Positions 1 through 6,673 of a stretch of 43,472 nt of DNA are shown piece by piece. Location: the NCBI RefSeq assembly GCF_021531355.1, contig NZ_JADYTS010000018.1:1-43472 (forward strand), in the 5' to 3' direction. Origin of the DNA: Leyella stercorea (GTDB taxonomy: Bacteria; Bacteroidota; Bacteroidia; Bacteroidales; Bacteroidaceae). Numbering within the stretch: the first letter of the stretch is position 1; the number at the start of each line of letters is the position of its first letter. The position numbers were made by a program, and so were the translations under genes. The notes beneath the pieces were generated by a model. That model saw nothing but the letters and a program-made list of their open reading frames with translations, did not search any database and was not told where the DNA came from.

Positions 1-3
1 AGC

Positions 4-40
4 AAAGCCCGAGCTTGTGAAAGTTCGGGCTTTGTGATAT
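4..40 (+). terminator. Rho-independent terminator of a gene outside the window
   Basis: A long hairpin has arms 4-16 and 21-33 (core AAAGCCCGA with TCGGGCTTT, closed by a GTGA loop), followed by a T-rich stretch GTGATATTTT. It probably ends a rightward gene lying before the window; the T tract is imperfect. Confidence 0.6.
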
Positions 41-60
41 TTTAAAAGAGGGTGTGAATT

Positions 61-387
61 TTGACACACCCCCATGCTATGGGACAAGGTTCCAACCACG
101 GACTGGGTGGTGACGACATCGACCTCAAGTCGCTCTACGAAATGGTGACCAAGCACGAACAGAAGAGCAAGGCCGTACAGCTGTATATCAATTATGGTGT
201 AGTTCGACGAAAATCCGCTCTTCATATATCAGTACTCGGACATTGAGGGAAATGTTGAGAGTTCGAAGGGAGCCGTCAACCTGCTCTATAACGTCACACC
301 CAACCAGCAGTTCTCTGTCGAGGTGAGATTGCCGACTACAATAGCTACTCCAAATATTATATCGGCGGGTATTGTTGTTTGGAATAA
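61..387 (+). pseudogene. Decayed protein-coding remnant with two frame changes
   Basis: From about position 79 the frame reads a protein-like stretch (MGQGSNHGLGGDDIDLKS and on to VQLYINYG near 195). It then runs out of frame; another frame continues with FDENPLFIYQYSDIEGN and NLLYNVTPNQQFSVEV (about 207-324), and the third frame with EIADYNSYSKYYIGGY, ending at a TAA at 385-387. A coherent protein split over three frames suggests two indels. I do not recognise the family. A 7-bp inverted repeat GGGTGTG/CACACCC (50-71) overlaps the start. There is no good start codon, so this may be the tail of a larger gene that has been cut off. Confidence 0.4.
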
Positions 388-798
388 AAGTTATAATTTT
401 GCAGTACGAAAGGACACCTACATGAATCAACAAATACCGATGCGACGACTATATATACAGATATTTATTGTTTAAAGGATAACTATAAAAGAAATATGAA
501 AACTGAGAAAAACAAAGAACAGGCGCATTCTACATCTTCAAATATAAAGTATATTGATAATCAGTTAGTTACTGTTATCAAGATACAAATGATATGCAAA
601 TGTAAGTATAAAACCATATAGAAAAAGTACAAATGGACATTACTTTGTATGATAACATCCTTTTCTACAGATTAAGGGTTAACACAATGTTATACTACTG
701 ATATTCAGCATATTGAAGCTGTTCTTCCTTGCATTCAACAAAGAGTGTTAAATTATATTAAATCCTACAGGGCAATTATGATTCGTGCAAAGATAATA

Positions 799-1017
799 TT
801 TTGCAGTCAAAGGAAGAAAGACTTCTTGAACCACTTCTATGGTTCTATACTTCTGTTTCTGACGTAAGCTGACCCGTACGGTTTTCGGGTTTTAGACGGA
901 CATATATACAGTTTACTTTAGGTTAGCATATATATAAGAGCTAACCAAGGTAAACTAAAGTGTTTTTGTCCTGTAGATACTGCACTTTGTGGACTCTTTT
1001 CTCCTTTGACTGCAAAA
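799..1017. repeat. 219-bp segment bounded by inverted TTTTGCAGTCAAAGG motifs
   Basis: The left end, 799-821, begins TTTTGCAGTCAAAGGAAGAA in plus orientation; the right end, 994-1017, is nearly its reverse complement (about 23 of 25 bases match). Two further copies lie in minus orientation at 2144-2167 and 3735-3757. The inverted pair could be ends of a small non-autonomous insertion, but no target duplication is visible and the other copies are solitary, so a regulatory or spacer-border role is equally possible. Confidence 0.4.
910..956. repeat. Long near-perfect hairpin
   Basis: Arms 910-927 and 940-956 pair almost fully: AGTTTAC plus GGTTAGC on the left match GCTAACC plus GTAAACT on the right, with a 4-versus-3 nt internal mismatch and an AT-rich 12-nt loop. 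It is not followed by a clean T tract, so it is not an obvious terminator. Confidence 0.6.
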
Positions 1018-1116
1018 ACCTCTTATAGCCTTATCTCCACCTATAACGTCACTTCACACTGCTGTACCATGCAGTCTGCCATGTACCACCCCATCGGGCT
1101 TTGATAAGAATTGTGT

Positions 1117-1311
1117 TGCAAAGGTACCTGTCATGGCGTTCATCCTGCAAGGTCGGTGCCTGTGGTTTGTCCGTGAAATCTCCACGCTCTGATTGTGGCA
1201 GAGGTAGTATTTGACGGCAAAACCTTGCATTGATGAGCCATAACACCTTTTGGGGCAACATAATTCTTTAATCAATCCCGATGGTAGTTGGTTCTACATA
1301 AGGGAAGAAAA
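1117..1311 (+). promoter_or_regulatory. Structured leader, copy 1 of 5
   Basis: The leader starts at TGCAAAGGTA (1117-1126), contains GAAATCTCC, a 5-bp hairpin CTCTG/CAGAG (1187-1203) followed by GTAGTATTT, and ends TAAGGGAAGAAAA about 16 nt before the start of the next gene. Order and spacing of these blocks match leaders at 2723, 4564 and 8071. TACCTTTGCA on the minus strand also fits the Bacteroidota -7 box, so the left edge could be a leftward promoter instead of, or as well as, a rightward one. Confidence 0.5.
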
Positions 1312-1326
1312 TAAAAATTTTATCTT

Positions 1327-1911
1327 ATGGCTAACATTTGCGACACTCAGTACAAGGTGACAGGCTCACGCAAAGCCGTGGCAGACCTTTGGAACACACT
1401 CCAAGAGTTGGAGGTGAACAGTAATAATGTGTATCTGTATCTCTTGGCAGAACACTATGGCATTGACTACGAGAAGAAAGGCATCTCGGTGAGAGGACAC
1501 ATCTATTGGGCAGAGTATGAGGAGAACGTGGAAGACGATTATGCCCTCTTGTCCTTTGACACCGAAAGTGCTTGGTCTTCATGCGACTTGTTCTTTGAGG
1601 AGGTGAACAAGGCACTTGGCGATGAACTTTCAATCAGTTGGCGAGAGGTTGAGCCAGGTTGCGACATCTTCTATACGCACGATGAGAACGACTTCTTCCC
1701 CGAAGAGTGCTACGTCACTGCATACGGAGAACTCTTTGAGGATTGTGAGGGTGCTTACTCCACCTTTGGTGATGCTATCAAGTTGTGGTGTGAGAAGACT
1801 GGTGTCTCACAGGACGGAAGAAGCGAACAGAAGATGATTGACTTCATCAATGAATACGAGTATGAGGCAGAGGACACGAATTTCTGCATCAATCCAATCA
1901 CATTCGGCTAA
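1327..1911 (+). CDS. YubB/Api92-like plasmid protein
   Basis: This 194-residue protein has the opening MANICDTQYKVTGSRKAV, a later SFDTESAWSSC segment and an acidic C-terminal half. This layout resembles the YubB/Api92-like ferredoxin-fold family (DUF1281), which is found on plasmids and phages and has no firmly known role; the match is by pattern only. No signal peptide or membrane segment is seen. The ATG follows the conserved leader end AAGGGAAG by roughly 20 nt. The next gene starts 15 nt after the stop with its own strong ribosome site, so the two are probably co-transcribed. Confidence 0.65.
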   Translation: MANICDTQYKVTGSRKAVADLWNTLQELEVNSNNVYLYLLAEHYGIDYEKKGISVRGHIYWAEYEENVEDDYALLSFDTESAWSSCDLFFEEVNKALGDELSISWREVEPGCDIFYTHDENDFFPEECYVTAYGELFEDCEGAYSTFGDAIKLWCEKTGVSQDGRSEQKMIDFINEYEYEAEDTNFCINPITFG

Positions 1912-1926
1912 CAAGGAGGAACGGAT

Positions 1927-2109
1927 ATGGCAACGATAGACATGGAGCAGTTGGACGGCGTTGTAGGGTGTTTCTGCACCTTGCTTTATCCCCGAAGAGG
2001 TCAGACAGAGGGAACGATTGTCGAGGACTTGGGTTGTGAGGTCATTGTCCAGCTCATCAACGGCAAGGAAGTGACGGAGTACAAGGATGATGTTGTCATC
2101 TGTGAATAA
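1927..2109 (+). CDS. Small unknown protein, 60 aa
   Basis: The gene is preceded by AAGGAGGAAC at 1914-1923, one of the best ribosome sites in the window, which fixes the start. The protein has a short N-terminal acidic part and then a beta-rich stretch (GTIVEDLGCEVIVQLINGKE) that could form a small SH3- or Tudor-like barrel. It contains two Cys close together (VGCFCTLLY). No family is recognised. It lies in one unit with the YubB-like gene and is followed by a terminator. Confidence 0.6.
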   Translation: MATIDMEQLDGVVGCFCTLLYPRRGQTEGTIVEDLGCEVIVQLINGKEVTEYKDDVVICE

Positions 2110-2116
2110 TCAGGAG

Positions 2117-2153
2117 AGAGTCTGTTGGCTATGTGGCTTGCAGACTCTTTCTT
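2117..2153 (+). terminator. Terminator after the YubB-like operon
   Basis: Stem AGAGTCTG (2117-2124) pairs with CAGACTCT (2141-2148), followed by TTTCTTCC. The right arm runs directly into a minus-orientation copy of the TTTTGCAGTCAAAGG motif (2144-2167). Confidence 0.6.
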
Positions 2154-2722
2154 CCTTTGACTGCAAAAACTCTTTTAGGACAATCCTCCAATGAGGTTAT
2201 GGCTGTTGTAACTGAAATACCTTGGGAGCAAGTTGTGCGGTTTGCTCACTTGCTCCAGTCCTGTTATAGAAGCGATGCTTCGACACCTGTATAGCGATAC
2301 GTCGCCAAAGTCCCTTCGCCGTTTTAAGCGTCTCTGTACCTTGTTATAGGAATGGTCATTTCGCCTTTTGGTTTTACTCGTCTGTCTTTTGCGACTCTTC
2401 CTTGTCGGACACAGAACTTGGTCTTAGCATGATGACAGTGCTATCGCCAATCCTCTGATGTCTGTCCTCTTTTGGCTTGATGCCTCTATTGCTAAGCTGA
2501 CCCTTAGGCTTGTCGTTCATCGTGCATCAGTGTTCATGCTCCTCACTCTTCTGATGATACAGCTGTAAGGTCGGATTTCCCGCTTCGTTTCTCCAGGCAT
2601 ACAGCCATAGCAGTGCCCCTGTCTGTTGCATACGGATTGCCTCCTTGCTTACAACCTTTGTTCCATTGTTTGGCCCCGTCTTTTTCTGAATTGAGCTATT
2701 TGAAAGCCACTTATTTTTACCA
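2154..2722. other. Spacer with hairpins and possible leftward small ORFs
   Basis: No rightward gene is convincing. Hairpins include GAAGC/GCTTC (near 2270-2282) and GCTAAG/CTTAGGC (near 2490-2508). On the minus strand two consecutive frames are open: 2527-2727 (66 codons, whose ATG overlaps the -7-like box TACCTTTGCA and so would lie upstream of the expected start of transcription) and 2374-2520 (48 codons, listed separately). Neither has a recognised relative. Confidence 0.35.
2374..2520 (-). CDS. Possible small hydrophilic protein, 48 aa
   Basis: The frame starts MNDKPKGQLSNRGIKPKE and ends DKEESQKTDE, a highly charged, probably disordered peptide with a natural-looking composition. It would be transcribed leftward from a TACCTTTGCA box at 2723-2732. 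There is no family match and no clear ribosome site, so it is a low-confidence call that needs comparative support. Confidence 0.25.
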   Translation of the reverse strand: MNDKPKGQLSNRGIKPKEDRHQRIGDSTVIMLRPSSVSDKEESQKTDE

Positions 2723-2938
2723 TGCAAAGGTAGCGTGATGCTGCGAAGGACTTCCTCCTTCTTGTGTGGCCGCTATCGCTGTGACCAATAAAATAGTGCG
2801 TAATCTTCCTTTTTCTCCCTTACCGCCAACGACAAAAAGAGTATTGCGAACGATTTTCATGGTGCTTCCCACATGGTGCCACATCCCTGCTTTTGAATGC
2901 ATGTAAAAATTAAGTTTCACTTTTAAATTCAATTCAAA
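2723..2938 (+). promoter_or_regulatory. Structured leader, copy 2 of 5, before ssb
   Basis: It begins TGCAAAGGTA (2723-2732) and has AATCTTCCTTTTTC with a CTTTTT/AAAAAG stem (2809-2814 with 2834-2839), then GAGTATTGCG and CATCCCTGC. It lacks the terminal AAGGGAAG block of the other copies; the ssb start follows an AT-rich stretch (TTTTAAATTCAATTCAAA) instead. Confidence 0.5.
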
Positions 2939-3325
2939 ATGAAAAAGATCGAGAACAACTTCACAGTTTCAGGTTTCGTAGGTAAGGATGCAGAAATCCG
3001 TCAGTTCGCAAACGCCAGCGTAGCACGCTTCTCATTGGCAGTAGGCCGTCAGGAGAAGAACGGCGAGGAAACCAACCGCGTATCGGCTTTCATGAATATG
3101 GAGGCATGGCGCAAGAACGAGCACACCGAATCATTCGACAAGCTCACCAAGGGCACGTTGCTCACCGTCGAGGGTTTCTTCAAGCCAGAGGAGTGGACAG
3201 ACAAGGATGGCGTGAAGCACTCCAGAATCATCATGGTTGCAACCAAGTTCTACGAGTGTCCCGACAAGGAGGAGACTCCTGCGGAAGAGCCGGCCAAGCC
3301 AGCAACCAAGAAAGGCAAGAAATAG
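2939..3325 (+). CDS. ssb: Single-stranded DNA-binding protein
   Basis: This 128-residue protein carries the OB-fold order of bacterial SSB: TVSGFVGKDAEIRQF (residues 8-22), VARFSLAVGRQEKNGEE (about 29-45), a MEAWRK strand, GTLLTVEGFF and RIIMVATKF. The tail is Lys-rich (PATKKGKK) and lacks the acidic DDDIPF-type tip through which SSB recruits partners, so this copy may coat DNA without recruiting host repair proteins. Element-encoded SSBs commonly protect incoming single-stranded DNA during conjugation. It stands alone between a structured leader and a strong terminator. Confidence 0.85.
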   Translation: MKKIENNFTVSGFVGKDAEIRQFANASVARFSLAVGRQEKNGEETNRVSAFMNMEAWRKNEHTESFDKLTKGTLLTVEGFFKPEEWTDKDGVKHSRIIMVATKFYECPDKEETPAEEPAKPATKKGKK

Positions 3326-3343
3326 CCTTTCCTCTCCATAACA

Positions 3344-3371
3344 AGGCGACCTTCGGGTCGCTTTTGTTTTG
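3344..3371 (+). terminator. Terminator of ssb
   Basis: GCGACC (3346-3351), a TTCG tetraloop and GGTCGC (3356-3361) are followed by TTTTGTTTT, a textbook intrinsic terminator 20 nt after the ssb stop. Confidence 0.85.
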
Positions 3372-3480
3372 CTCAGGGACATCAATCTGCTGTTATAGCG
3401 TGTGATAATCTTCTCTAATAACAACCATGTGCATTTATTAACCATAACGGCAACGCCGTCTTCCTTTATTCTAACCACTT

Positions 3481-3746
3481 CGTCCCTCACCATTTGCGAA
3501 ACGTCACCAAGATGGTTGGCATACAGATATTCCCGGCTGATGGCGACAAAGTCGCTATTAGCCAAGAAAGACAGTATGCCAAGGTCTGAACGCGAGAGGA
3601 CTGCCATCTATGCCACAAGATGCCGAAGCCGAGGCTTCTGATAATTGTGTCCTTTACTGGCTATCCACTCGCCTTGATATTCAGACCGTCAATCTTGCGA
3701 CAGCTTCACTACCCACCCACACCTGCTTTACTATTCTTCTTCTCTT
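3481..3746 (+). repeat. Tandem structured module A, possible ncRNA
   Basis: First of three diverged modules. It opens CGTCCCTCACCATTTGCG, has a 13-bp hairpin (3535-3547 with 3551-3563, AAA loop, two G-U pairs), a GAAGCC/GGCTTC hairpin near 3626-3640, and ends CTTCACTACCCACCC plus a pyrimidine-rich tract. The same blocks recur in the same order in module C. The stems keep G-U pairs if read as plus-strand RNA but would have A-C mismatches on the minus strand, which favours a plus-strand transcript. A minus frame crosses it but is broken by a 1-nt length difference in module C. Confidence 0.5.
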
Positions 3747-3805
3747 TGACTGCAAAATATTTTCTGTTATAAGCGGTGGTTTCGTCCAAGTGCGTTGTAT
3801 CGCTT

Positions 3806-4026
3806 CGCCCCACACCTTCAGAACGGCATTACTGTACGGACACCGCACGAATCCCATGTGACAGGCAGCCAACAATGTCACTATCAGAAACTGACACTTC
3901 TGATAACTGCCTTTATTGCTGTCTGGCTGTCCCATTATCGGGCTTCGGCAATGTCCGTGTAATGCCATTCTGCCCACCCATACCACCTTTACCACTAATC
4001 AACTGTTTTACAATTTCTCTTCTGCT
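3806..4026 (+). repeat. Tandem structured module B, diverged
   Basis: It shares the opening CGCCCCACACCTTCAGAACG and the closing CTGCCCACCC plus ATTTCTCTTCT with modules A and C. The middle keeps an ATCAGAA/TTCTGAT hairpin (about 3886-3907) where A and C have their second hairpin, but the 13-bp stem is not recognisable. It is the most diverged copy. Modules A and B are each preceded on the plus strand by CTGTTATA. Confidence 0.4.
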
Positions 4027-4221
4027 ATACAAGAGGCAGTTCTTGTCCACTCAGGCATATTGAATGTGGCAGACATGTCTGCTACGTCCAATCTGCCTCA
4101 GTGTCCTGCGGCAAGGACAAGGCACATTTGTCATGCTGACAGGAGTGCCCGATTTGTCCGTTGCGCAACTGTCTCTTCTTGCCTGATATACGTTACTATC
4201 TACTTCTAAATTATACTGCTT
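4027..4221. other. Palindrome-rich spacer between modules B and C
   Basis: No gene is seen. The spacer contains a perfect 14-bp palindrome GCAGACATGTCTGC (4069-4082), a GTCC/GGAC hairpin near 4100-4120, a GGCAC/GTGCC pair and the palindrome GTTGCGCAAC near 4161. The density of short palindromes is unusual for this window. Confidence 0.4.
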
Positions 4222-4482
4222 TGCCCCACGCCTTTGCGAAGCGTTACATGGTCTGTCGTCATACAGACATCCTTGGCTGATGGCAACACGTTGCTATTAG
4301 CCAAAGCTGACAGTATGCCGAAGTACCGACGCGAGAGAATTGTCTGTCCGTGCTACAAGCTATCAAGGCTGAAGCTTTGATGACTTGCATCCCGGTCAGC
4401 CAACACACTCGCTTTATGTCGGTACAGCAGACCTGCAAACACTTCACTGCCCACCCTTACTGTTTCAATCTTTCTTCTTACC
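4222..4482 (+). repeat. Tandem structured module C, possible ncRNA
   Basis: It opens TGCCCCACGCCTTTGCG. The 13-bp hairpin (4275-4287 with 4290-4302) has changed GCGAC/GTCGC of module A to GCAAC/GTTGC, a compensatory change, while keeping both G-U pairs; two more A-T pairs extend the base. The second hairpin, ATCAAGGCT/AGCTTTGAT near 4358-4377, is also re-paired relative to module A. It ends CTTCACTGCCCACCC. Homology with module A is clear over about 260 bp. Confidence 0.5.
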
Positions 4483-4563
4483 TCTTTATATATAACACAT
4501 CATTCCTCTTGCAGCCAATATCAATAATCTTCTTCCAATCAGCGCAGTGGTAGGCATATTTCC

Positions 4564-4753
4564 TGCAAAGTTAGCCGCGTCTGAGACAATCGTCAAATTC
4601 TGCTTGAGGTCTTGTGACTGTGAACAATCTTCCTTTTCCTCGGAAAAGAGTATTCTTCACACATAATTTGTCTTTATGTCTTTTCTTGCGGCTTGTGGGA
4701 GCAGAAAATATCCCTCCACAGGCTGAAAGGTCTCGAAAGGAGGGAAGAGAAAG
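4564..4753 (+). promoter_or_regulatory. Structured leader, copy 3 of 5
   Basis: It begins TGCAAAGTTA (4564-4573). AATCTTCCTTTTC is followed by the hairpin CTTTTC/GAAAAG (4633-4638 with 4643-4648), then GAGTATTCTTC, a larger stem around GCTTGTGG/CCACAGGC that encloses AAAATATCCCT, and finally AAAGGAGGGAAGAGAAA. It precedes a possible 24-codon leader ORF and the gene at 4878. Confidence 0.5.
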
Positions 4754-4789
4754 AAACGGTTAAGCGAACGCAGAGGGAATTTATTCACT

Positions 4790-4864
4790 ATGCTGAGCGT
4801 AAGTTTCTTCAACGTAGTTAAACAAGTCCAGCGACATGGGCGACAAACTTATTTGTATCACTAA
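4790..4864 (+). CDS. Possible 24-aa leader peptide
   Basis: The frame reads MLSVSFFNVVKQ and ends at CAC TAA, 13 nt before the start of the next gene. It has a natural-looking composition and lies exactly between the structured leader and the downstream gene, as expected for a regulatory leader peptide. No ribosome site is convincing and no relative is known. Confidence 0.3.
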   Translation: MLSVSFFNVVKQVQRHGRQTYLYH

Positions 4865-4877
4865 AAATAGAAAGGCA

Positions 4878-5432
4878 ATGAAGATTATCATCCTGCATGA
4901 TGCTGACGCACGCATCGAGTATCTTGACGTAGCCGACCACCTTCTCGGCTCAGACATCGAGGAGTTCCTCACCAGACAGGGCTTCTCAGTGAACAACATC
5001 ACATGGCTTGTCACATCGGCAGACCATATCCCAGTGGTTTACCACAAGTATGACATCGACTGCAAGACCGGCGAGGCAACCCACACCAAACGAGAGGCAG
5101 AACTGCAAGACCTCACTATCCACGGACAACTCCAGGCATTGCAGCACCGGGAGCAGGACGAGCTGAAAGCGGCTCTTCGCAAGTACGGCACGGAGGTGGA
5201 CGGAGGCTTTGAGGTGCATTTCGAGGGAGAGCAGCCCATCGTGGCAGGTTATCTCTTTGACGAGCCTCGTGACATCGTCATAGACGCAGCACGTTTGGAT
5301 GCCGACGGAAACTTGTCGCTTCTTGGAGAGGACAAGGAAGTGAGGGATGGACAATACGACATAGAGCCAAGCGACATATTTGGCGGTCAGTTGGACTATG
5401 TCACGTCGAGTATAGGTGCATGGATGAAGTAG
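4878..5432 (+). CDS. Unknown plasmid protein, 184 aa
   Basis: I chose the ATG at 4878 (MKIIILHDADARIEYLDV) over one at 4836 because the beta-strand-like opening is typical of a true N-terminus and GAAAGG stands just before it. The middle contains HIPVVYHKYDID and a charged helix rich in Gln and Glu (about residues 75-105); the rest is acidic. No family is recognised with confidence; the style resembles small unknown proteins of Bacteroidales plasmids. No membrane segment or signal peptide is seen. The next gene starts 8 nt after the stop. Confidence 0.6.
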   Translation: MKIIILHDADARIEYLDVADHLLGSDIEEFLTRQGFSVNNITWLVTSADHIPVVYHKYDIDCKTGEATHTKREAELQDLTIHGQLQALQHREQDELKAALRKYGTEVDGGFEVHFEGEQPIVAGYLFDEPRDIVIDAARLDADGNLSLLGEDKEVRDGQYDIEPSDIFGGQLDYVTSSIGAWMK

Positions 5433-5440
5433 GAGCATGT

Positions 5441-5671
5441 ATGACCCAGTGCATCGTATATGACGAGACGACCAAGGAGAGCGAGACCTTTTGCTCATTG
5501 ACCGCAGCCAAGAAGTGGATGCGAGAGCGCATCAAACAGAAGCATGAGGTAAGCGGACAGAAGTACAGAGTCTATTCCGACGGAGAGTTTGTTAATTGCG
5601 GCTCTATCAGTCTCACAGGCAGCAACAAGTCTTTTGTCGCCAATACAAGGCAGACGAAGAAAGGATATTAA
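5441..5671 (+). CDS. Small unknown protein, 76 aa
   Basis: The ATG at 5441 is favoured over 5420 because AGGAG stands 5 nt before it and the protein then opens MTQCIVYDETTKESETF, a natural strand-plus-acidic start. A basic helix follows (AAKKWMRERIKQKHEV) and then a short beta-rich part (YRVYSDGEFVNCGSI). The tail is basic. Function is unknown. Its stop codon is the left border of a 37-bp repeat that recurs after the next gene. Confidence 0.6.
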   Translation: MTQCIVYDETTKESETFCSLTAAKKWMRERIKQKHEVSGQKYRVYSDGEFVNCGSISLTGSNKSFVANTRQTKKGY

Positions 5672-5706
5672 TAACAAGGTAACGGCAAGCCTAACCAACT
5701 TGCCAC
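5670..5706 (+). repeat. 37-bp direct repeat, copy 1
   Basis: It is identical to 6075-6111 except at one position (C5690 versus T6095). It contains GGCAAG/CTTGCC, able to form a 6-bp stem. The two copies flank the AT-rich helix-turn-helix gene. Confidence 0.85.
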
Positions 5707-5718
5707 ACATATATTGAT

Positions 5719-6075
5719 ATGGAAAAGCAAATATTGAGTTTTAATGACTTGCCATCAGCATTGTCATTAGTAATAAACAAGCTGGAGATTTTAGAAGAAA
5801 AGTTTTCCACACTAATGACTCAAATTCAGCCCGATAAGGGATTGGAATGGCTTAGTGTTTCCGAATTGAGTGAGTATCTCCCTACCCATCCAGTTGAACA
5901 CACAATCTATTGTTGGACAAGCAATAAACAAATACCATTCCATAAGAAGGGGAAACGTATCATGTTCCTCAAATCTGAAATTGATGAGTGGATGCAAGAT
6001 AACAAGAGTAGGTCACGAGCAGAAATTATGAATGAAGCAATAGCTTATGTTCAATCAACAAGAAAAGTCATTTAA
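5719..6075 (+). CDS. Helix-turn-helix (excisionase-like) DNA-binding protein
   Basis: This 118-residue protein has a short coiled-coil N-terminus (about 15-40) and a MerR/excisionase-type HTH_17 region, LEWLSVSELSEYLPTHPV then IYCWTSNKQIPFHKKGKRI and FLKSEIDEWM (about residues 43-93). Such proteins are common on Bacteroidales elements as regulators or recombination directionality factors. The gene is visibly richer in A+T than its neighbours and lies exactly between two copies of a 37-bp repeat, suggesting late insertion by duplication or recombination. A strict excisionase role would need an integrase, which is not in the window. Confidence 0.7.
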   Translation: MEKQILSFNDLPSALSLVINKLEILEEKFSTLMTQIQPDKGLEWLSVSELSEYLPTHPVEHTIYCWTSNKQIPFHKKGKRIMFLKSEIDEWMQDNKSRSRAEIMNEAIAYVQSTRKVI

Positions 6076-6111
6076 ATAACAAGGTAACGGCAAGTCTAAC
6101 CAACTTGCCAC
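6075..6111 (+). repeat. 37-bp direct repeat, copy 2
   Basis: Second copy of the repeat at 5670-5706, beginning at the last base of the helix-turn-helix stop codon and ending 17 nt before the second SSB gene. Confidence 0.85.
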
Positions 6112-6128
6112 TATAACATTTTCACATT

Positions 6129-6554
6129 ATGATTTACACTCACACTATCGGACGCATCGGAGCAAAGGATTGCCGCGTCATCACAGGTACACACGGAACA
6201 TTCATGGCTGTTGACATCGCAGTGGACGACTACAGTAAGGGCAAGCAAATCACCACTTGGGTAAGGGTGAAGAGCAGCAAGGAGAACCATATCCGTTTGG
6301 CTGAATACCTCACCAAGGGTCGTATGGTGCTTGTGGAAGGCACACTGACTTCTTCCATTTGGACAGACCGCAACGGAGAGAACCACATACAGCATAGCAT
6401 CATAGCTGACTCCATCGCCTTTGTCAATGCAGGGAAGAAGGATGCAACCGACACACCTGCAACAAAGGCACGCAAGGCAGCCAAGGCAGAGGGCGAGGCT
6501 CCCGTACCGCCAGCCGATGCACCGCAGGACAAGAGCGAAGACCTTCCCTTCTGA
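6129..6554 (+). CDS. Second single-stranded DNA-binding protein
   Basis: This 141-residue protein has an OB-fold: IGRIGAKDCRVITGTHGTF (residues 7-25), ITTWVRVKSSKENHIRLAEYL, GRMVLVEGTLTSSIWTDRNG and HSIIADSIAFV, followed by an Ala/Pro/Lys-rich linker and the acidic tip SEDLPF. That tip matches the SSB C-terminal peptide used to bind repair and replication proteins, unlike the Lys-rich tail of the first SSB at 2939. The two SSBs therefore probably divide roles. It lies just upstream of the partition locus. Confidence 0.8.
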   Translation: MIYTHTIGRIGAKDCRVITGTHGTFMAVDIAVDDYSKGKQITTWVRVKSSKENHIRLAEYLTKGRMVLVEGTLTSSIWTDRNGENHIQHSIIADSIAFVNAGKKDATDTPATKARKAAKAEGEAPVPPADAPQDKSEDLPF

Positions 6555-6559
6555 GGGTA

Positions 6560-6668
6560 GTATCAACTGAGAGTAGTACGTACTAATCGTAGTAAATCCG
6601 CTTTTACTATGGTTAGTATGTACTATCAGTAGTAGAATAGTAAAGTAGTATTCACTAATAGTAGTATC
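6560..6668. promoter_or_regulatory. TAGTA/TACTA array, candidate partition site 1
   Basis: About twelve copies of TAGTA or its complement TACTA fall within 110 bp directly before parA, at irregular short spacing. Arrays of short repeats next to a parA/RHH pair are the usual form of a centromere bound by the ribbon-helix-helix partner, which often also represses the operon. A similar array lies after the pair and a third at 23515. Confidence 0.7.
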
Positions 6669-6673
6669 ATGTT

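Larger units (their letters stand above)
388..1116. other. AT-rich non-coding spacer with one doubtful 41-aa ORF
   Basis: No convincing gene is present. One short frame, 496-621 (+), would encode a 41-residue Lys-rich peptide starting MKTEKNKEQAHSTSSN; it has no family resemblance and is probably chance. The stretch holds a weak hairpin GAACCA/TGGTTC (828-845), a weak terminator-like hairpin ACCCG/CGGGT plus TTT (872-893), an inverted pair of TTTTGCAGTCAAAGG elements (799-1017) and a strong hairpin (910-956), listed separately. Confidence 0.4.

Noticed and set aside
3131..3607. Long minus-strand frame over ssb and module A
   Set aside because: It overlaps the ssb gene, and its module part loses its frame in module C because of a 1-nt loop difference; the conserved signal is hairpin pairing.
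4259..4447. Minus-strand 62-codon frame in module C
   Set aside because: Not aligned in frame with module A, Cys-rich without pattern, and better explained by hairpin structure.
4836..4877. Earlier start for gene 4878
   Set aside because: The extension overlaps the possible leader peptide in another frame and reads unlike a family N-terminus.
6560..6668. CRISPR array
   Set aside because: The repeated units are only 5 bp, irregularly spaced and in both orientations, next to parA; no spacer-repeat order and no cas genes.
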